From assembly GCA_003599475.1 (NCBI GenBank), contig QZKK01000018.1, positions 1-11,808 on the forward strand: a DNA stretch of 11,808 nt. The letters run 5' to 3'. This document shows, in pieces, positions 1 through 6,516 of the stretch. The notes beneath the pieces are model-generated. The model had not been told where the DNA came from and searched no databases. It was given only the letters and a program-made list of their open reading frames with translations. A program made the translations under genes and the position numbers. This stretch comes from Desulfobacteraceae bacterium. GTDB lineage: Bacteria > Desulfobacterota > Desulfobacteria > Desulfobacterales > SURF-15. The first letter of the stretch is position 1. Each line of letters begins with the position of its first letter.

Positions 1-44
1 TCTATTCCCCCGAAGGGCCCGCCCACCCTCACGAGATTTGCGTT

Positions 45-1130
45 TCATCCATCAATCGCGATGGACTTGTATGGATGACTGCACGGCGGACCTTCCGTGT
101 AGTGCATCTTTCCTTCGGTCAGATCGATAACCAGCGAAGTCAGCGTCTCCCACTGTGCATGCGGGTTTACGGAGCCATCCCGATGGCGGCAAATGGAATC
201 CGGGTAGTCGAAGTGGTCCGCCAGCACCGATTTCATGGCTTCAAGGTTCAGACTGACTCTGTTTTGGGTCAGTTTCCTGCCGGCCCGTTCGCTTCGGATG
301 ACACTATCCGGCACCAGGGACCTGCCGATATCCTTGGCCTTGAAATTTGAAGACATGAAATGGTTGCTGTGGGTCAGAACGCCGTCTTTCGGGTAAAGGA
401 AATGAATGTCGTCCGGGGTGCATTCCGCATCGATTACCTCTCCGTCCCTGTGCCCGATGAGAATATTTGCCGAATTCGGCCCTTCGTGATCCATGAGGAT
501 TCCCAGGCACTTCGACAGATTCTTGCAGTTGAGCAGGCTGCGGACTTTGAGCCAGACGGGAACCCCGGGTCTGAACGCATCCCGATCGCAGCGAATGAAA
601 TTCATGCAGATTCCGATGCCCGAAGCGTTGAATCCCTTGTGGCCGATCAGACCGGCCTCCGTGTGCATGACGATATCGGGCTTGTGCTTCTGGCGGATGC
701 GCAAAAGGATGCAGCTTTTTTCGACCCCCGGCTTGTAGTCCCAGTTCTGCCCGATGTACATATGCCTGTCGCTTGAAGCTTCTGCCGTCACCCCGATCGC
801 GGTGCACCCTTCCAGGGCTTCCTTCGGAAACAGGTAGGCATAGTTGAGCTCCCAGCGGGCGTTCAAGGCCAGAATTTCTTCAAACTGCATCTCGGCGCCC
901 TTGGCCACTCCTTTGAGCTCTTCGATCAATTCGCCGTCGAGCTTCTCGATATAGGGCAGAAAGATCCTGGCGTCTTCCAGGACGGTATTCTTTTCGACCC
1001 CGCAGTAATGATTCCAGAGATTCAGGTAATAGGAAAAATTGGTGCGGACGGCAGCCGCCGACTGGCGTCCATGCTGCAGTCCGATTTCAAAGGGGCTTCC
1101 TTCCGCTTCTACGATGGGCAGATGTTTCAT
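45..1130 (-). CDS. C45-family peptidase / acyl-CoA:6-APA acyltransferase-like amidohydrolase
   Basis: The 361-residue protein resembles the C45 (acyl-CoA:6-aminopenicillanate acyltransferase-like) branch of Ntn hydrolases. These mature by self-cleavage before a cysteine, which becomes the N-terminal nucleophile. Here that residue is most likely Cys109 in EGCTAIGV, which would give an ~108-residue alpha and ~253-residue beta chain. Other family-like landmarks are an N-terminal PFEIGLQHGRQ (13-23), GQNWDY (127-132), THSNHF (253-258) and SICRH (312-316). There is no signal peptide, so it should act in the cytoplasm. Its ATG overlaps the livF TGA (ATGA), and an AGAGGA ribosome site lies inside livF, so translation is probably coupled. 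As the last gene of a Liv-type transporter operon it may cleave or transfer an acyl/amide group on the imported compound. The substrate cannot be read from sequence; true penicillin acylation is unlikely. Confidence 0.88.
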   Translation of the reverse strand: MKHLPIVEAEGSPFEIGLQHGRQSAAAVRTNFSYYLNLWNHYCGVEKNTVLEDARIFLPYIEKLDGELIEELKGVAKGAEMQFEEILALNARWELNYAYLFPKEALEGCTAIGVTAEASSDRHMYIGQNWDYKPGVEKSCILLRIRQKHKPDIVMHTEAGLIGHKGFNASGIGICMNFIRCDRDAFRPGVPVWLKVRSLLNCKNLSKCLGILMDHEGPNSANILIGHRDGEVIDAECTPDDIHFLYPKDGVLTHSNHFMSSNFKAKDIGRSLVPDSVIRSERAGRKLTQNRVSLNLEAMKSVLADHFDYPDSICRHRDGSVNPHAQWETLTSLVIDLTEGKMHYTEGPPCSHPYKSIAIDG

Positions 1131-1861
1131 GTTCCTCTTCGACCTCCTAGATAGGCTTTTTTGATTTCCTCGTCATAGAGCAGGTCCCGGCTGTTTCCCT
1201 GGCGAACGATCTTTCCCATATCCATCACATAGCCGAAATCCGAATGCTCGAGGGCCTTTTTGGCGTTTTGCTCGATGACCAGGATGGTGACCCCTTCCCT
1301 GTTGATCTCGATGATGCTCCTGAAGACGGCATCGACCATTTTGGGAGCAAGACCGAAAGAGGGCTCATCGAGCAGCAGGAGCTTCGGCCTGGACATGAGC
1401 GCCCTTGCAATCGACAGCATCTGGCGCTCGCCGCCGCTGAGCGTACCCGCTTTCTGTTTGGATCGTTCCTTCAATCTGGGAAAGAGCTTATGAATGGTAT
1501 CGGACATCGACGCTTTCACCCTGGGGTCTTTCATCACCCAGGCCCCGATATCCAAGTGCTCCGAGACGGTCATGTGGGGAAAAACCGATTTCCCCTGGGG
1601 GACATAGGAGATCCCCAATTCGACGAGCTGATGCGGTTTGGCGGCGGAAATATCTTCTCCCCGATAGCGTATCCGACCTTTCGAAGGCTTCAGGATCCCC
1701 ATCAGCGTGTTCAATAGAGTCGTTTTCCCGACGCCGTTTCTGCCGATCAGCGTGGTGATTTTCCCTGTTTCGATATTTACCGTAATGCCGTTCAAAATCA
1801 TTTTCTTCCCGTAACCGGAAACCAGCCTGTCGACTTCAACCATATATCCGTTTTGCGCCAT
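1127..1861 (-). CDS. livF: Branched-chain/amide-type ABC transporter ATP-binding protein LivF
   Basis: The protein is 244 residues from the preferred start (MAQNGYMVEVD) and is one of two ATPases powering the HAAT-type importer, on the cytoplasmic face. Visible motifs are Walker A GRNGVGKTT (40-48), Q-loop VPQG (Gln89), signature LSGGERQ (141-147) and Walker B LLLLDEP (161-167). At the H-loop position it reads VIEQN, the EQN form typical of LivF subunits in place of histidine. A longer frame begins at 1918, but it would overlap livG by 38 bp and adds residues unlike the family. The ATG at 1861 has a GGGAG site about 9 bases upstream and leaves a 19-bp gap after livG. The stop overlaps the start of the C45 gene. 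The family call is secure; the substrate is not determined by this subunit. Confidence 0.95.
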   Translation of the reverse strand: MAQNGYMVEVDRLVSGYGKKMILNGITVNIETGKITTLIGRNGVGKTTLLNTLMGILKPSKGRIRYRGEDISAAKPHQLVELGISYVPQGKSVFPHMTVSEHLDIGAWVMKDPRVKASMSDTIHKLFPRLKERSKQKAGTLSGGERQMLSIARALMSRPKLLLLDEPSFGLAPKMVDAVFRSIIEINREGVTILVIEQNAKKALEHSDFGYVMDMGKIVRQGNSRDLLYDEEIKKAYLGGRRGT

Positions 1862-1869
1862 CGATGAAA

Positions 1870-1874
1870 CTCCC
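1870..1874 (-). promoter_or_regulatory. Ribosome binding site that sets the livF start
   Basis: GGGAG on the minus strand lies about 8-9 bases before the ATG at 1861. It supports this start over the in-frame ATG at 1918, which lies inside the livG coding region. Confidence 0.6.
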
Positions 1875-1880
1875 GTTGCT

Positions 1881-2606
1881 TCAAGCACCAAAGTAGGCTT
1901 CGATGACCCCGGTGTCATTTTGAACCTCCGGACCGGTTCCTTCCGCGATCTTTTCGCCGAAGTTCATGCAGATAACCCGGTCGCAATGCCCCATGATCAC
2001 ATCCATGTCGTGTTCGATGATAAAGAAGGTTTTCCTATCCTGATCACATAGCTTATGAATCACTTCCATCATTTTATCCTGCTCGGGGGGGTTGACTCCC
2101 GCAGCCAGCTCGTCCAGGAGCATAAGACTCGCATCCAGCATCAGAATCCGGGCGATGGAAAGCATCTTTTGCTGGCCTGTTGAAAGCTCCCCTGCGTAAT
2201 TGCTTTTTTCCTTTGTAAGACCGAAAAGATCGAGCAGTTCCATTGCATATGCCTGCGGGTCGCCCCGTTTCAGGTTGGCGGCAATCATCAGATTCTCCAT
2301 TGCCGTCATCTTGGAAAAGATGCGGATCAGCTGCCAGCTCCTGCCGATTCCCATCCGGGCAATCTGATACGGCTTCAGTCGGGTGACGTCTTTTCCGTCA
2401 AAGACAATGCGGCCTTCGTCCGGCTTCAGAACACCGGTGATCAGATTGAACAGCGTCGTTTTGCCGGCGCCGTTGGGGCCTATCAGTCCGGTGATTTTAC
2501 CGGCCGGGATCGACAGATTCATGTCGTTTACGGCACAGAGCCGGCCGAAATGCTTCGATAGATGTTGGACTTCGAGCAGACCGTTCAATCGGGTTTCCTC
2601 ACCCAT
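1881..2606 (-). CDS. livG: Branched-chain/amide-type ABC transporter ATP-binding protein LivG
   Basis: The protein is 241 residues from the preferred start (MGEETRLNG) and is the second ATPase of the importer, pairing with LivF. Motifs are Walker A GPNGAGKTT (43-51), Q-loop RSWQ (Gln92), signature LSTGQQK (141-147), Walker B LMLLDELAAGV (161-171) and H-loop IEHD (His199). Two positions depart from the common LivG form: the usual DEPAAG is DELAAG here, and the signature third residue is Thr where many LivG have Tyr or Gly. The catalytic Glu and the H-loop His are kept, so activity is expected. An in-frame ATG at 2660 overlaps the livM stop (ATGA) and would add 18 residues. The ATG at 2606 has a much better ribosome site and a family-like N-terminus, so it was chosen. 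Confidence 0.94.
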   Translation of the reverse strand: MGEETRLNGLLEVQHLSKHFGRLCAVNDMNLSIPAGKITGLIGPNGAGKTTLFNLITGVLKPDEGRIVFDGKDVTRLKPYQIARMGIGRSWQLIRIFSKMTAMENLMIAANLKRGDPQAYAMELLDLFGLTKEKSNYAGELSTGQQKMLSIARILMLDASLMLLDELAAGVNPPEQDKMMEVIHKLCDQDRKTFFIIEHDMDVIMGHCDRVICMNFGEKIAEGTGPEVQNDTGVIEAYFGA

Positions 2607-2610
2607 CGAC

Positions 2611-2619
2611 TCCCCTCCT
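2611..2619 (-). promoter_or_regulatory. Strong ribosome binding site that sets the livG start
   Basis: AGGAGGGGA on the minus strand ends 4 bases before the ATG at 2606. It is the strongest Shine-Dalgarno match in the transporter operon and argues against the upstream in-frame ATG at 2660. Confidence 0.65.
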
Positions 2620-2656
2620 GCCTGTTGATTGCGGATCTGATTGCCGGGAAATCTCA

Positions 2657-3649
2657 TCAAATCGCCCGGATTTTGGGCAAGCGACCTTTATGTTTGAGCC
2701 ATTCGATCATGCCGCCCGGCATCAGCATCACCAGAAGGACCGTGATGGTTCCGTAGATCATCATATATGAGCCGGTAAACTGGGACCAGAGAAACTCTTC
2801 TACAAAGGTCAGTATGACGGCCCCGATGACCGGCCCCCATACGCTTCCGGGGCCTCCCAGCAGGACCATCACGATCGGAACGATGGTCCACTTCCCGCTG
2901 AAGGCGGATTCGGGTTCGATATAGTTCTGAAATGCGATGTGCCCGGAGGCGATCACTCCGGCTAAGAAACCGCTCAAGGCGAAGGCGAGGATTTTGTTTT
3001 TCGTTGCGTTGATTCCGAGTGAACCGGCCCCCTCCTCATCTTCCCGGATGGCGATCAATCGCGCCCCGAAGGTGGACGTGATGACCTTGTACGAGATGAA
3101 GATGTTGCACAGGGCCAGCAAACATATGGCATAGTACATCATGTTCAGGCTGAGCGGTTCGATAAACGGAAATCCGTATCCTCCTCGGGTGATCGGCGCC
3201 AGGTACTTGCTGGTAAAGAGCAGTTTGATCCCCAGCAGAAGGGCGAGCATGCCGATTGCAAAATAGGAACCCCTCAGCCGGAGCATGAAAGAGCCCAAGA
3301 GGAAGGCGACTGCCGCCGAAGCCGCCCCTCCGGCAATCCAGGCAACCGGCCATGCGACCTTCAGGTCCTCGATCAAAAGAACGCTCGTATAGCTGCTGAT
3401 CCCCACAAACAGGGCGAATCCAAAATTGACGTACCCGGTCAATCCGCTCATCAGATTCCATGCCGTCGAGTACCCGATGTAAACGAACATGATGAGAAAA
3501 AGGGTGACCATATAGGCGCTCGCAAAATAAGGCAGCAGCAAAAAACCGATGAGGAAGAGTCCGGCAACCGGAAGCAGCAGCCGTTTCCAGCTCCCTGTCC
3601 AGGAGGCTGCTGAGGAATCTCCCGCATTCGATACTACCGAATCGTTCAT
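2657..3649 (-). CDS. livM: Branched-chain/amide-type ABC transporter permease LivM
   Basis: The 330-residue integral membrane protein is one half of the importer's membrane channel. After a polar N-terminus (1-22) come many hydrophobic helices, the first at about 24-40 and 45-66. Family landmarks include the GLTGYVNFGFALFVG region (69-83), a cytoplasmic coupling stretch AIREDEEGAGSLGIN (200-214) that should dock on an ATPase, and GGPGSVWGPVIGA (265-277). The length fits LivM. The ATG at 3649 is preceded by AAGGAG at about 7 bases. It lies 39 bp after livH, and its TGA falls 50 bp before the chosen livG start. LivM and LivH are the two permease halves of this transporter type. Confidence 0.95.
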   Translation of the reverse strand: MNDSVVSNAGDSSAASWTGSWKRLLLPVAGLFLIGFLLLPYFASAYMVTLFLIMFVYIGYSTAWNLMSGLTGYVNFGFALFVGISSYTSVLLIEDLKVAWPVAWIAGGAASAAVAFLLGSFMLRLRGSYFAIGMLALLLGIKLLFTSKYLAPITRGGYGFPFIEPLSLNMMYYAICLLALCNIFISYKVITSTFGARLIAIREDEEGAGSLGINATKNKILAFALSGFLAGVIASGHIAFQNYIEPESAFSGKWTIVPIVMVLLGGPGSVWGPVIGAVILTFVEEFLWSQFTGSYMMIYGTITVLLVMLMPGGMIEWLKHKGRLPKIRAI

Positions 3650-3688
3650 ACTCGACTCCTTCTGGTTCGATCCAATTCTGATCCGGTC

Positions 3689-4552
3689 CTAATCAACCCG
3701 TTCCGCGACACCGAAGAGGCCCTGCGGTCTGAAGAGAAACGTAAAAATCAGCAGCAGCGGAGCGAAGATGTTTGCCATGGTGGAATCCCAGTAGCCGGTG
3801 CCGATGCTTTCCGCCAACCCCAGGATGATTCCTCCGGCAAGAGAGCCGGGCAGGCTCCCGATGCCTCCGATGGCGACGATGGCAAAGCATTTAAGGATCA
3901 GATCCTCTCCCATGAGAGGATAAATGGCCCATTGGATGGCGATGAGGCTCCCGGCCACCCCGGCCAGTAAACCGGCGATTCCGAACCCGATCATCCGGGT
4001 ACGTTCCACATTGATTCCGCTGATTGCTGCAATGGTGGCGTTCTGAGAGACGGCCCGAATCGATTTTCCGATTCCTGCGTACTTGAGAAACAGATGAAGG
4101 CCGATAACCGCCAGCGTGACGATGACAAAGGACAGGATCTTGTTGACGGGAAAATGACTTCCCGAAACCGTAATTGTGCCCGCGGAAAAGTCCACCGATC
4201 GAAACGTGCTCGTGAAGGCCACCTGGGCGAAATTCCAGAGCACGATGGAAATGCCGTATGTCAGGATCAGGGAGACAAGCTGCTCCTCGCCGATGATTTT
4301 TCGAATCGATACTCTGTATAAGATCAGGCTGAAGGCAAAGAGTGCGATCATCGATCCGAATATGGTCAGGAGAGGATTTACGCCCGCAAAAGACCACAGC
4401 CAGAATGTGACATAGGCTCCCAGCATGATCAGCTCCGCATGGGCAAGATTGATGATGCCCATGATCCCGAAACCCAGGCTCAACCCCGAAGCCGCGAGGG
4501 CATATAGTGAACCGAGCAGGATGCCGCTGATCAGAGTCTCGAAAAAGTGCAT
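3689..4552 (-). CDS. livH: Branched-chain/amide-type ABC transporter permease LivH
   Basis: The 287-residue, highly hydrophobic protein forms the other permease half. The LivH-type N-terminal signature GLSLGFGIMGIINLAHAE (23-40) is clear. The coupling region IRAVSQNATIAAISGIN (165-181) and the C-terminal RPQGLFG (275-281) also match the family, as does the length. The ATG at 4552 has a GAGAGG site about 5 bases upstream. It is separated from the binding-protein gene by 143 bp containing a terminator-like hairpin, so it probably receives only read-through transcription from the binding-protein promoter. No separate promoter for livH is evident. Confidence 0.95.
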   Translation of the reverse strand: MHFFETLISGILLGSLYALAASGLSLGFGIMGIINLAHAELIMLGAYVTFWLWSFAGVNPLLTIFGSMIALFAFSLILYRVSIRKIIGEEQLVSLILTYGISIVLWNFAQVAFTSTFRSVDFSAGTITVSGSHFPVNKILSFVIVTLAVIGLHLFLKYAGIGKSIRAVSQNATIAAISGINVERTRMIGFGIAGLLAGVAGSLIAIQWAIYPLMGEDLILKCFAIVAIGGIGSLPGSLAGGIILGLAESIGTGYWDSTMANIFAPLLLIFTFLFRPQGLFGVAERVD

Positions 4553-4593
4553 ACAGCCTCTCTTTTCGTAACCTCATGGATTCTTTACGAGGG

Positions 4594-4679
4594 AAAAACA
4601 GCCGGGCAAACGGCCGGGACCCGCCGGTGAACCATGCCTGTCCTCCATCGGGCGCGGCATGGACCCCGGCAGGCTGTTT
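4594..4679 (-). terminator. Terminator-like or attenuating hairpin between binding protein and livH
   Basis: This imperfect nested inverted repeat lies just after the binding-protein stop codon. Its arms are aaacagcc (4596-4603) with ggctgttt (4672-4679), gccgg (4623-4627) with ccggc (4666-4670), and ccatgcc (4632-4638) with ggcatgg (4656-4662). On the transcribed strand the outer arm runs into a T-stretch (complement of 4594-4598), as in an intrinsic terminator. It probably lets the binding protein be made in excess over the membrane subunits, a common arrangement in ABC importers. An 18-base bulge between outer and inner stems makes it less regular than a classical terminator, so mRNA stabilisation is the alternative role. 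Confidence 0.55.
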
Positions 4680-4695
4680 CCGGCTGTCACCGAGA

Positions 4696-6000
4696 CTACC
4701 GATCCCAGGAGGGGAACGGATACAGCGGATCGGCTGATTTGAACTTTTCAGGCCATACGATCTCTCTTACGTAATTGCCGACGACGGCCTTTCCATCGGG
4801 CTTGGGCGCGCCCTGCGGGATCTTTTGCCACTGCACCAGGAATGCCTTCGCAGCTACCTGGAGCCCCGAATCTTCAGAGCCTAAAGGCACCACTTTATAC
4901 GGACCCAGAACCGTTTCCACTTCCATGGAAAAGAGGTGATCCCGGATTGCCTTGCGATCCAGAGAGCCCGCCTTTTTGACGGCGATTTCCATCAGCTGGC
5001 ACCCGAAAAAGCCCATAGCGGCATGCTGCAGCTGTTCGGCGGGGGGAACCCCGATGACCCGATGGAACTCTTTGGTAAACTCTTTGTTTCCCAAAGTATT
5101 TGCAGAAGGGTCCCAAAGCACTTCGGACATGACCCCCAGGCAGGCATCGCCCACCGATTCCGCGTAATGCGGCGAATAGGCTCCGACTGTCCAGTACATC
5201 AATTTGGCGTCGGCCTTGATTGCCTGGGCGGCTTTGGTAAGACCGATGGCATCCGGTTCGTAGGCGCCGATTCCGATGATGTCCGGCTTTAGAGCCACCG
5301 CTTTTCTTAAGATCGGCGTCCAATCGGAAATTCCCTTGGGGTAGCCTTCAAAGAGAACGACTTTGATCCCGTGTTTTTCCAGATGCATCTTGGTGGAATT
5401 GGCCAGGGCGATGGGGAAGGAGGAATCTTCGAAGATGATGGCAGCGGTTTTGGCTCCCTTTGCGGCGCCTATTTCAGCAAGCCCGGGCGTGTATTCGTCG
5501 GTTGTCTGCAGGCCCTGGACCACCCATTTCAGGCTTCGGCCCTTCCAGATCCCCGGATCGGATCCGCCGCAGGTGACGGCCGGCATTTCGGCTCTCTCGA
5601 CCACCGGTGAAATCGCCTTGGTCACCGCGCTGCTGTAAGGACCCATGACAAGATCGACCTTGTCGGAGGTCAGCAGCTTCTGATACAGTTTGACGCCGGT
5701 GGCGGGGTCGCTCTTGTCGTCGTATATGATGAATTTGACGGGCCTTCCGTCGATGAGTCCGGGCTCCGAGTGGCCGTGCTGCTTCATCCCCGGGGAGTAG
5801 CCTTTTTCGTTGATCAGCTTCTCCCAGCAGGTATACCCTTCGTGCATCCTTTCCCCGGTCCATGCATATTTTCCGGTCAGAGAAAGCGATGCCCCGATTT
5901 TGATCGGATCGGCAGCTTGGCACACGCCAGGGAGTACGCTGAAAATAGCAGCGGCGGCGATAATCGGAACCAGCAGGGAAAAATTTTTTTTGGACGTCAT
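4696..6000 (-). CDS. HAAT-type ABC transporter periplasmic substrate-binding protein
   Basis: The 434-residue precursor has a signal peptide: basic MTSKK, a hydrophobic core (8-24), and a likely signal-peptidase I site after residue 29 (GVCQA/AD). Cys27 is not in a lipobox, so it should be a soluble periplasmic protein. Mature residues DPIKIGASLSLTGKYA open a type-I periplasmic-binding fold (Peripla_BP_6), and VKFIIYDDKSDP and MGPYSSAVTKAI are typical of this LivJ/LivK/amide-binding group. It captures the ligand and delivers it to LivHM. The ATG at 6000 has AAGGAG (6008-6013) at about 7 bases. It is the first gene of the operon. The ligand cannot be read from sequence; the protein is longer than classical LivJ (~370), closer to amide/urea-type and uncharacterised HAAT proteins. 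Confidence 0.93.
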   Translation of the reverse strand: MTSKKNFSLLVPIIAAAAIFSVLPGVCQAADPIKIGASLSLTGKYAWTGERMHEGYTCWEKLINEKGYSPGMKQHGHSEPGLIDGRPVKFIIYDDKSDPATGVKLYQKLLTSDKVDLVMGPYSSAVTKAISPVVERAEMPAVTCGGSDPGIWKGRSLKWVVQGLQTTDEYTPGLAEIGAAKGAKTAAIIFEDSSFPIALANSTKMHLEKHGIKVVLFEGYPKGISDWTPILRKAVALKPDIIGIGAYEPDAIGLTKAAQAIKADAKLMYWTVGAYSPHYAESVGDACLGVMSEVLWDPSANTLGNKEFTKEFHRVIGVPPAEQLQHAAMGFFGCQLMEIAVKKAGSLDRKAIRDHLFSMEVETVLGPYKVVPLGSEDSGLQVAAKAFLVQWQKIPQGAPKPDGKAVVGNYVREIVWPEKFKSADPLYPFPSWDR

Positions 6001-6177
6001 AGTCGGTCTCCTTCCTTTGCCATGGGGTTGCGCTCTTTGACTGGATGCCGTTTACCGGCAGTTCATTCGGTTTAGGACAAGGATCTCTTTCCGATAAGCC
6101 TCCTTTCCAGGTTAAATCCGATCAACCCTTTTTTCTTTTGGTATATAGGCGGGAAAACAGGTTTTCTTCAGCCCAGT
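6001..6177 (-). other. Leader of the transporter operon (non-coding)
   Basis: This is about 170 bases between the predicted start of transcription and the binding-protein ATG. It holds the ribosome site (6008-6013) and a small hairpin (tgccg 6046-6050 with cggca 6056-6060). It also has a 14-bp near-palindrome, gaaaac-ag-gttttc (6153-6166), that could be an operator. A TATATA at 6142-6147 could be a second -10 box, but I see no convincing -35 for it. I recognise no known riboswitch. Confidence 0.4.
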
Positions 6178-6208
6178 ATTAAATACCGGCGACATCGGAG
6201 CTTGTCAA
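6178..6208 (-). promoter_or_regulatory. Candidate sigma-70 promoter for the transporter operon
   Basis: On the minus strand a perfect TTGACA (6203-6208) is followed by TTTAAT (6178-6183, 5/6 to the -10 consensus) at 19 bp. The overlapping TATTTA (6180-6185) has the ideal 17-bp spacing but a poorer match. The -10 lies within an 11-bp palindrome, gtattaaatac (6176-6186). It is well placed to drive the binding-protein gene. Confidence 0.5.
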
Positions 6209-6211
6209 GTG

Positions 6212-6238
6212 AATCAAGGGAATCAAGGGAATTAGGGG
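6212..6238. repeat. Three tandem copies of a 9-bp unit
   Basis: The units are aatcaaggg (6212-6220), aatcaaggg (6221-6229) and aattagggg (6230-6238). They sit just upstream of the predicted -35 box. They could be a regulator-binding array or simple slippage; nothing in the sequence decides between these. Confidence 0.7.
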
Positions 6239-6268
6239 AATTGTTCGGACGGAGATCCCCGATGGTTA

Positions 6269-6292
6269 CGCGAATCCGGAAGAGGATCCGCG
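6269..6292 (-). other. Hairpin after the glutamine-synthetase-like remnant
   Basis: As minus-strand RNA, nine pairs including one G-U form between CGCGGATCC and GGATTCGCG around a 6-base loop. It lies 27 bp after the remnant's stop codon. There is no following T-run, so it would be a weak intrinsic terminator at most. It may be the leftover 3' end of the ancestral gene. Confidence 0.4.
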
Positions 6293-6318
6293 CAAAGCAT
6301 GGACGCCTGCCGTTTTAT

Positions 6319-6384
6319 TCAGGTGATCGGCAGGTATTTATCGATCTCGTATTTGCTCACGTACATCCGGAACAGGTCCCACTC
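6319..6384 (-). pseudogene. Possible C-terminal remnant of glutamine synthetase
   Basis: The minus strand encodes EWDLFRMYVSKYEIDKYLP followed by IT and TGA. The pattern EW..(F/Y)R..VS..E...YL and the immediate stop resemble the extreme C-terminus of glutamine synthetase family proteins. In the same frame a TAA lies only five codons upstream (6397-6399), after an A-rich run, and I see no glutamine-synthetase sequence further upstream in any frame before the receiver gene. So only about 21 codons remain, consistent with a gene cut off by a rearrangement at about 6385-6400. The next gene downstream is the binding protein, a natural neighbour for an amide or nitrogen gene. With only 21 residues the similarity could be chance; I recognised it by pattern, not by a search. 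Confidence 0.4.
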
Positions 6385-6516
6385 GATTTTTTTATTTTAA
6401 ATCTACATCGAAACGAACCGCAATACGCATCAACCAATGACACCTTCTTTTTCCGTCTCCGTATAGACCAATTTTCACCCCGGAGCGCGGCGCTTGAATT
6501 TTAAATTAAGCTTCCA
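6385..6516. other. Non-coding junction between receiver gene and remnant
   Basis: Just after the receiver stop is an AT-rich inverted repeat (6492-6511, gctt-g-aattt / aaatt-aagc) next to a short GC palindrome agcgc-g-gcgct (6484-6494). Neither has a clear T-run. The remaining bases, 6385-6483, hold short open stretches in two minus-strand frames but no start site or family that I can support. The segment could be the scar of an insertion or a dispersed repeat. Confidence 0.4.

Noticed and set aside
1..44. Possible terminator after the C45 gene
   Set aside because: A short GC-rich cccc-gaa-ggg run is present, but the stem is weak, no T-run is visible, and the window ends here.
304..807. Long alternative-frame open stretches inside the C45 and Liv genes on both strands
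   Set aside because: They are shadows of GC-rich coding genes whose protein families are clear in the chosen frames.
5999..6025. Eight-codon leader ORF (MAKEGDRL) overlapping the binding-protein start
   Set aside because: It lacks a ribosome site and its stop overlap is explained by chance. No attenuator structure goes with it.
6392..6478. A short minus-strand frame starting GTG and ending RIAVRFDVDLK
   Set aside because: Only 28 codons, no ribosome site and no known family. I could not separate it from chance or a dispersed repeat.
6202..6504. A 100-codon plus-strand open frame across the junction
   Set aside because: It overlaps the predicted promoter, the tandem repeat and the hairpin, has no ribosome site and no recognisable family, and opposes all other genes.
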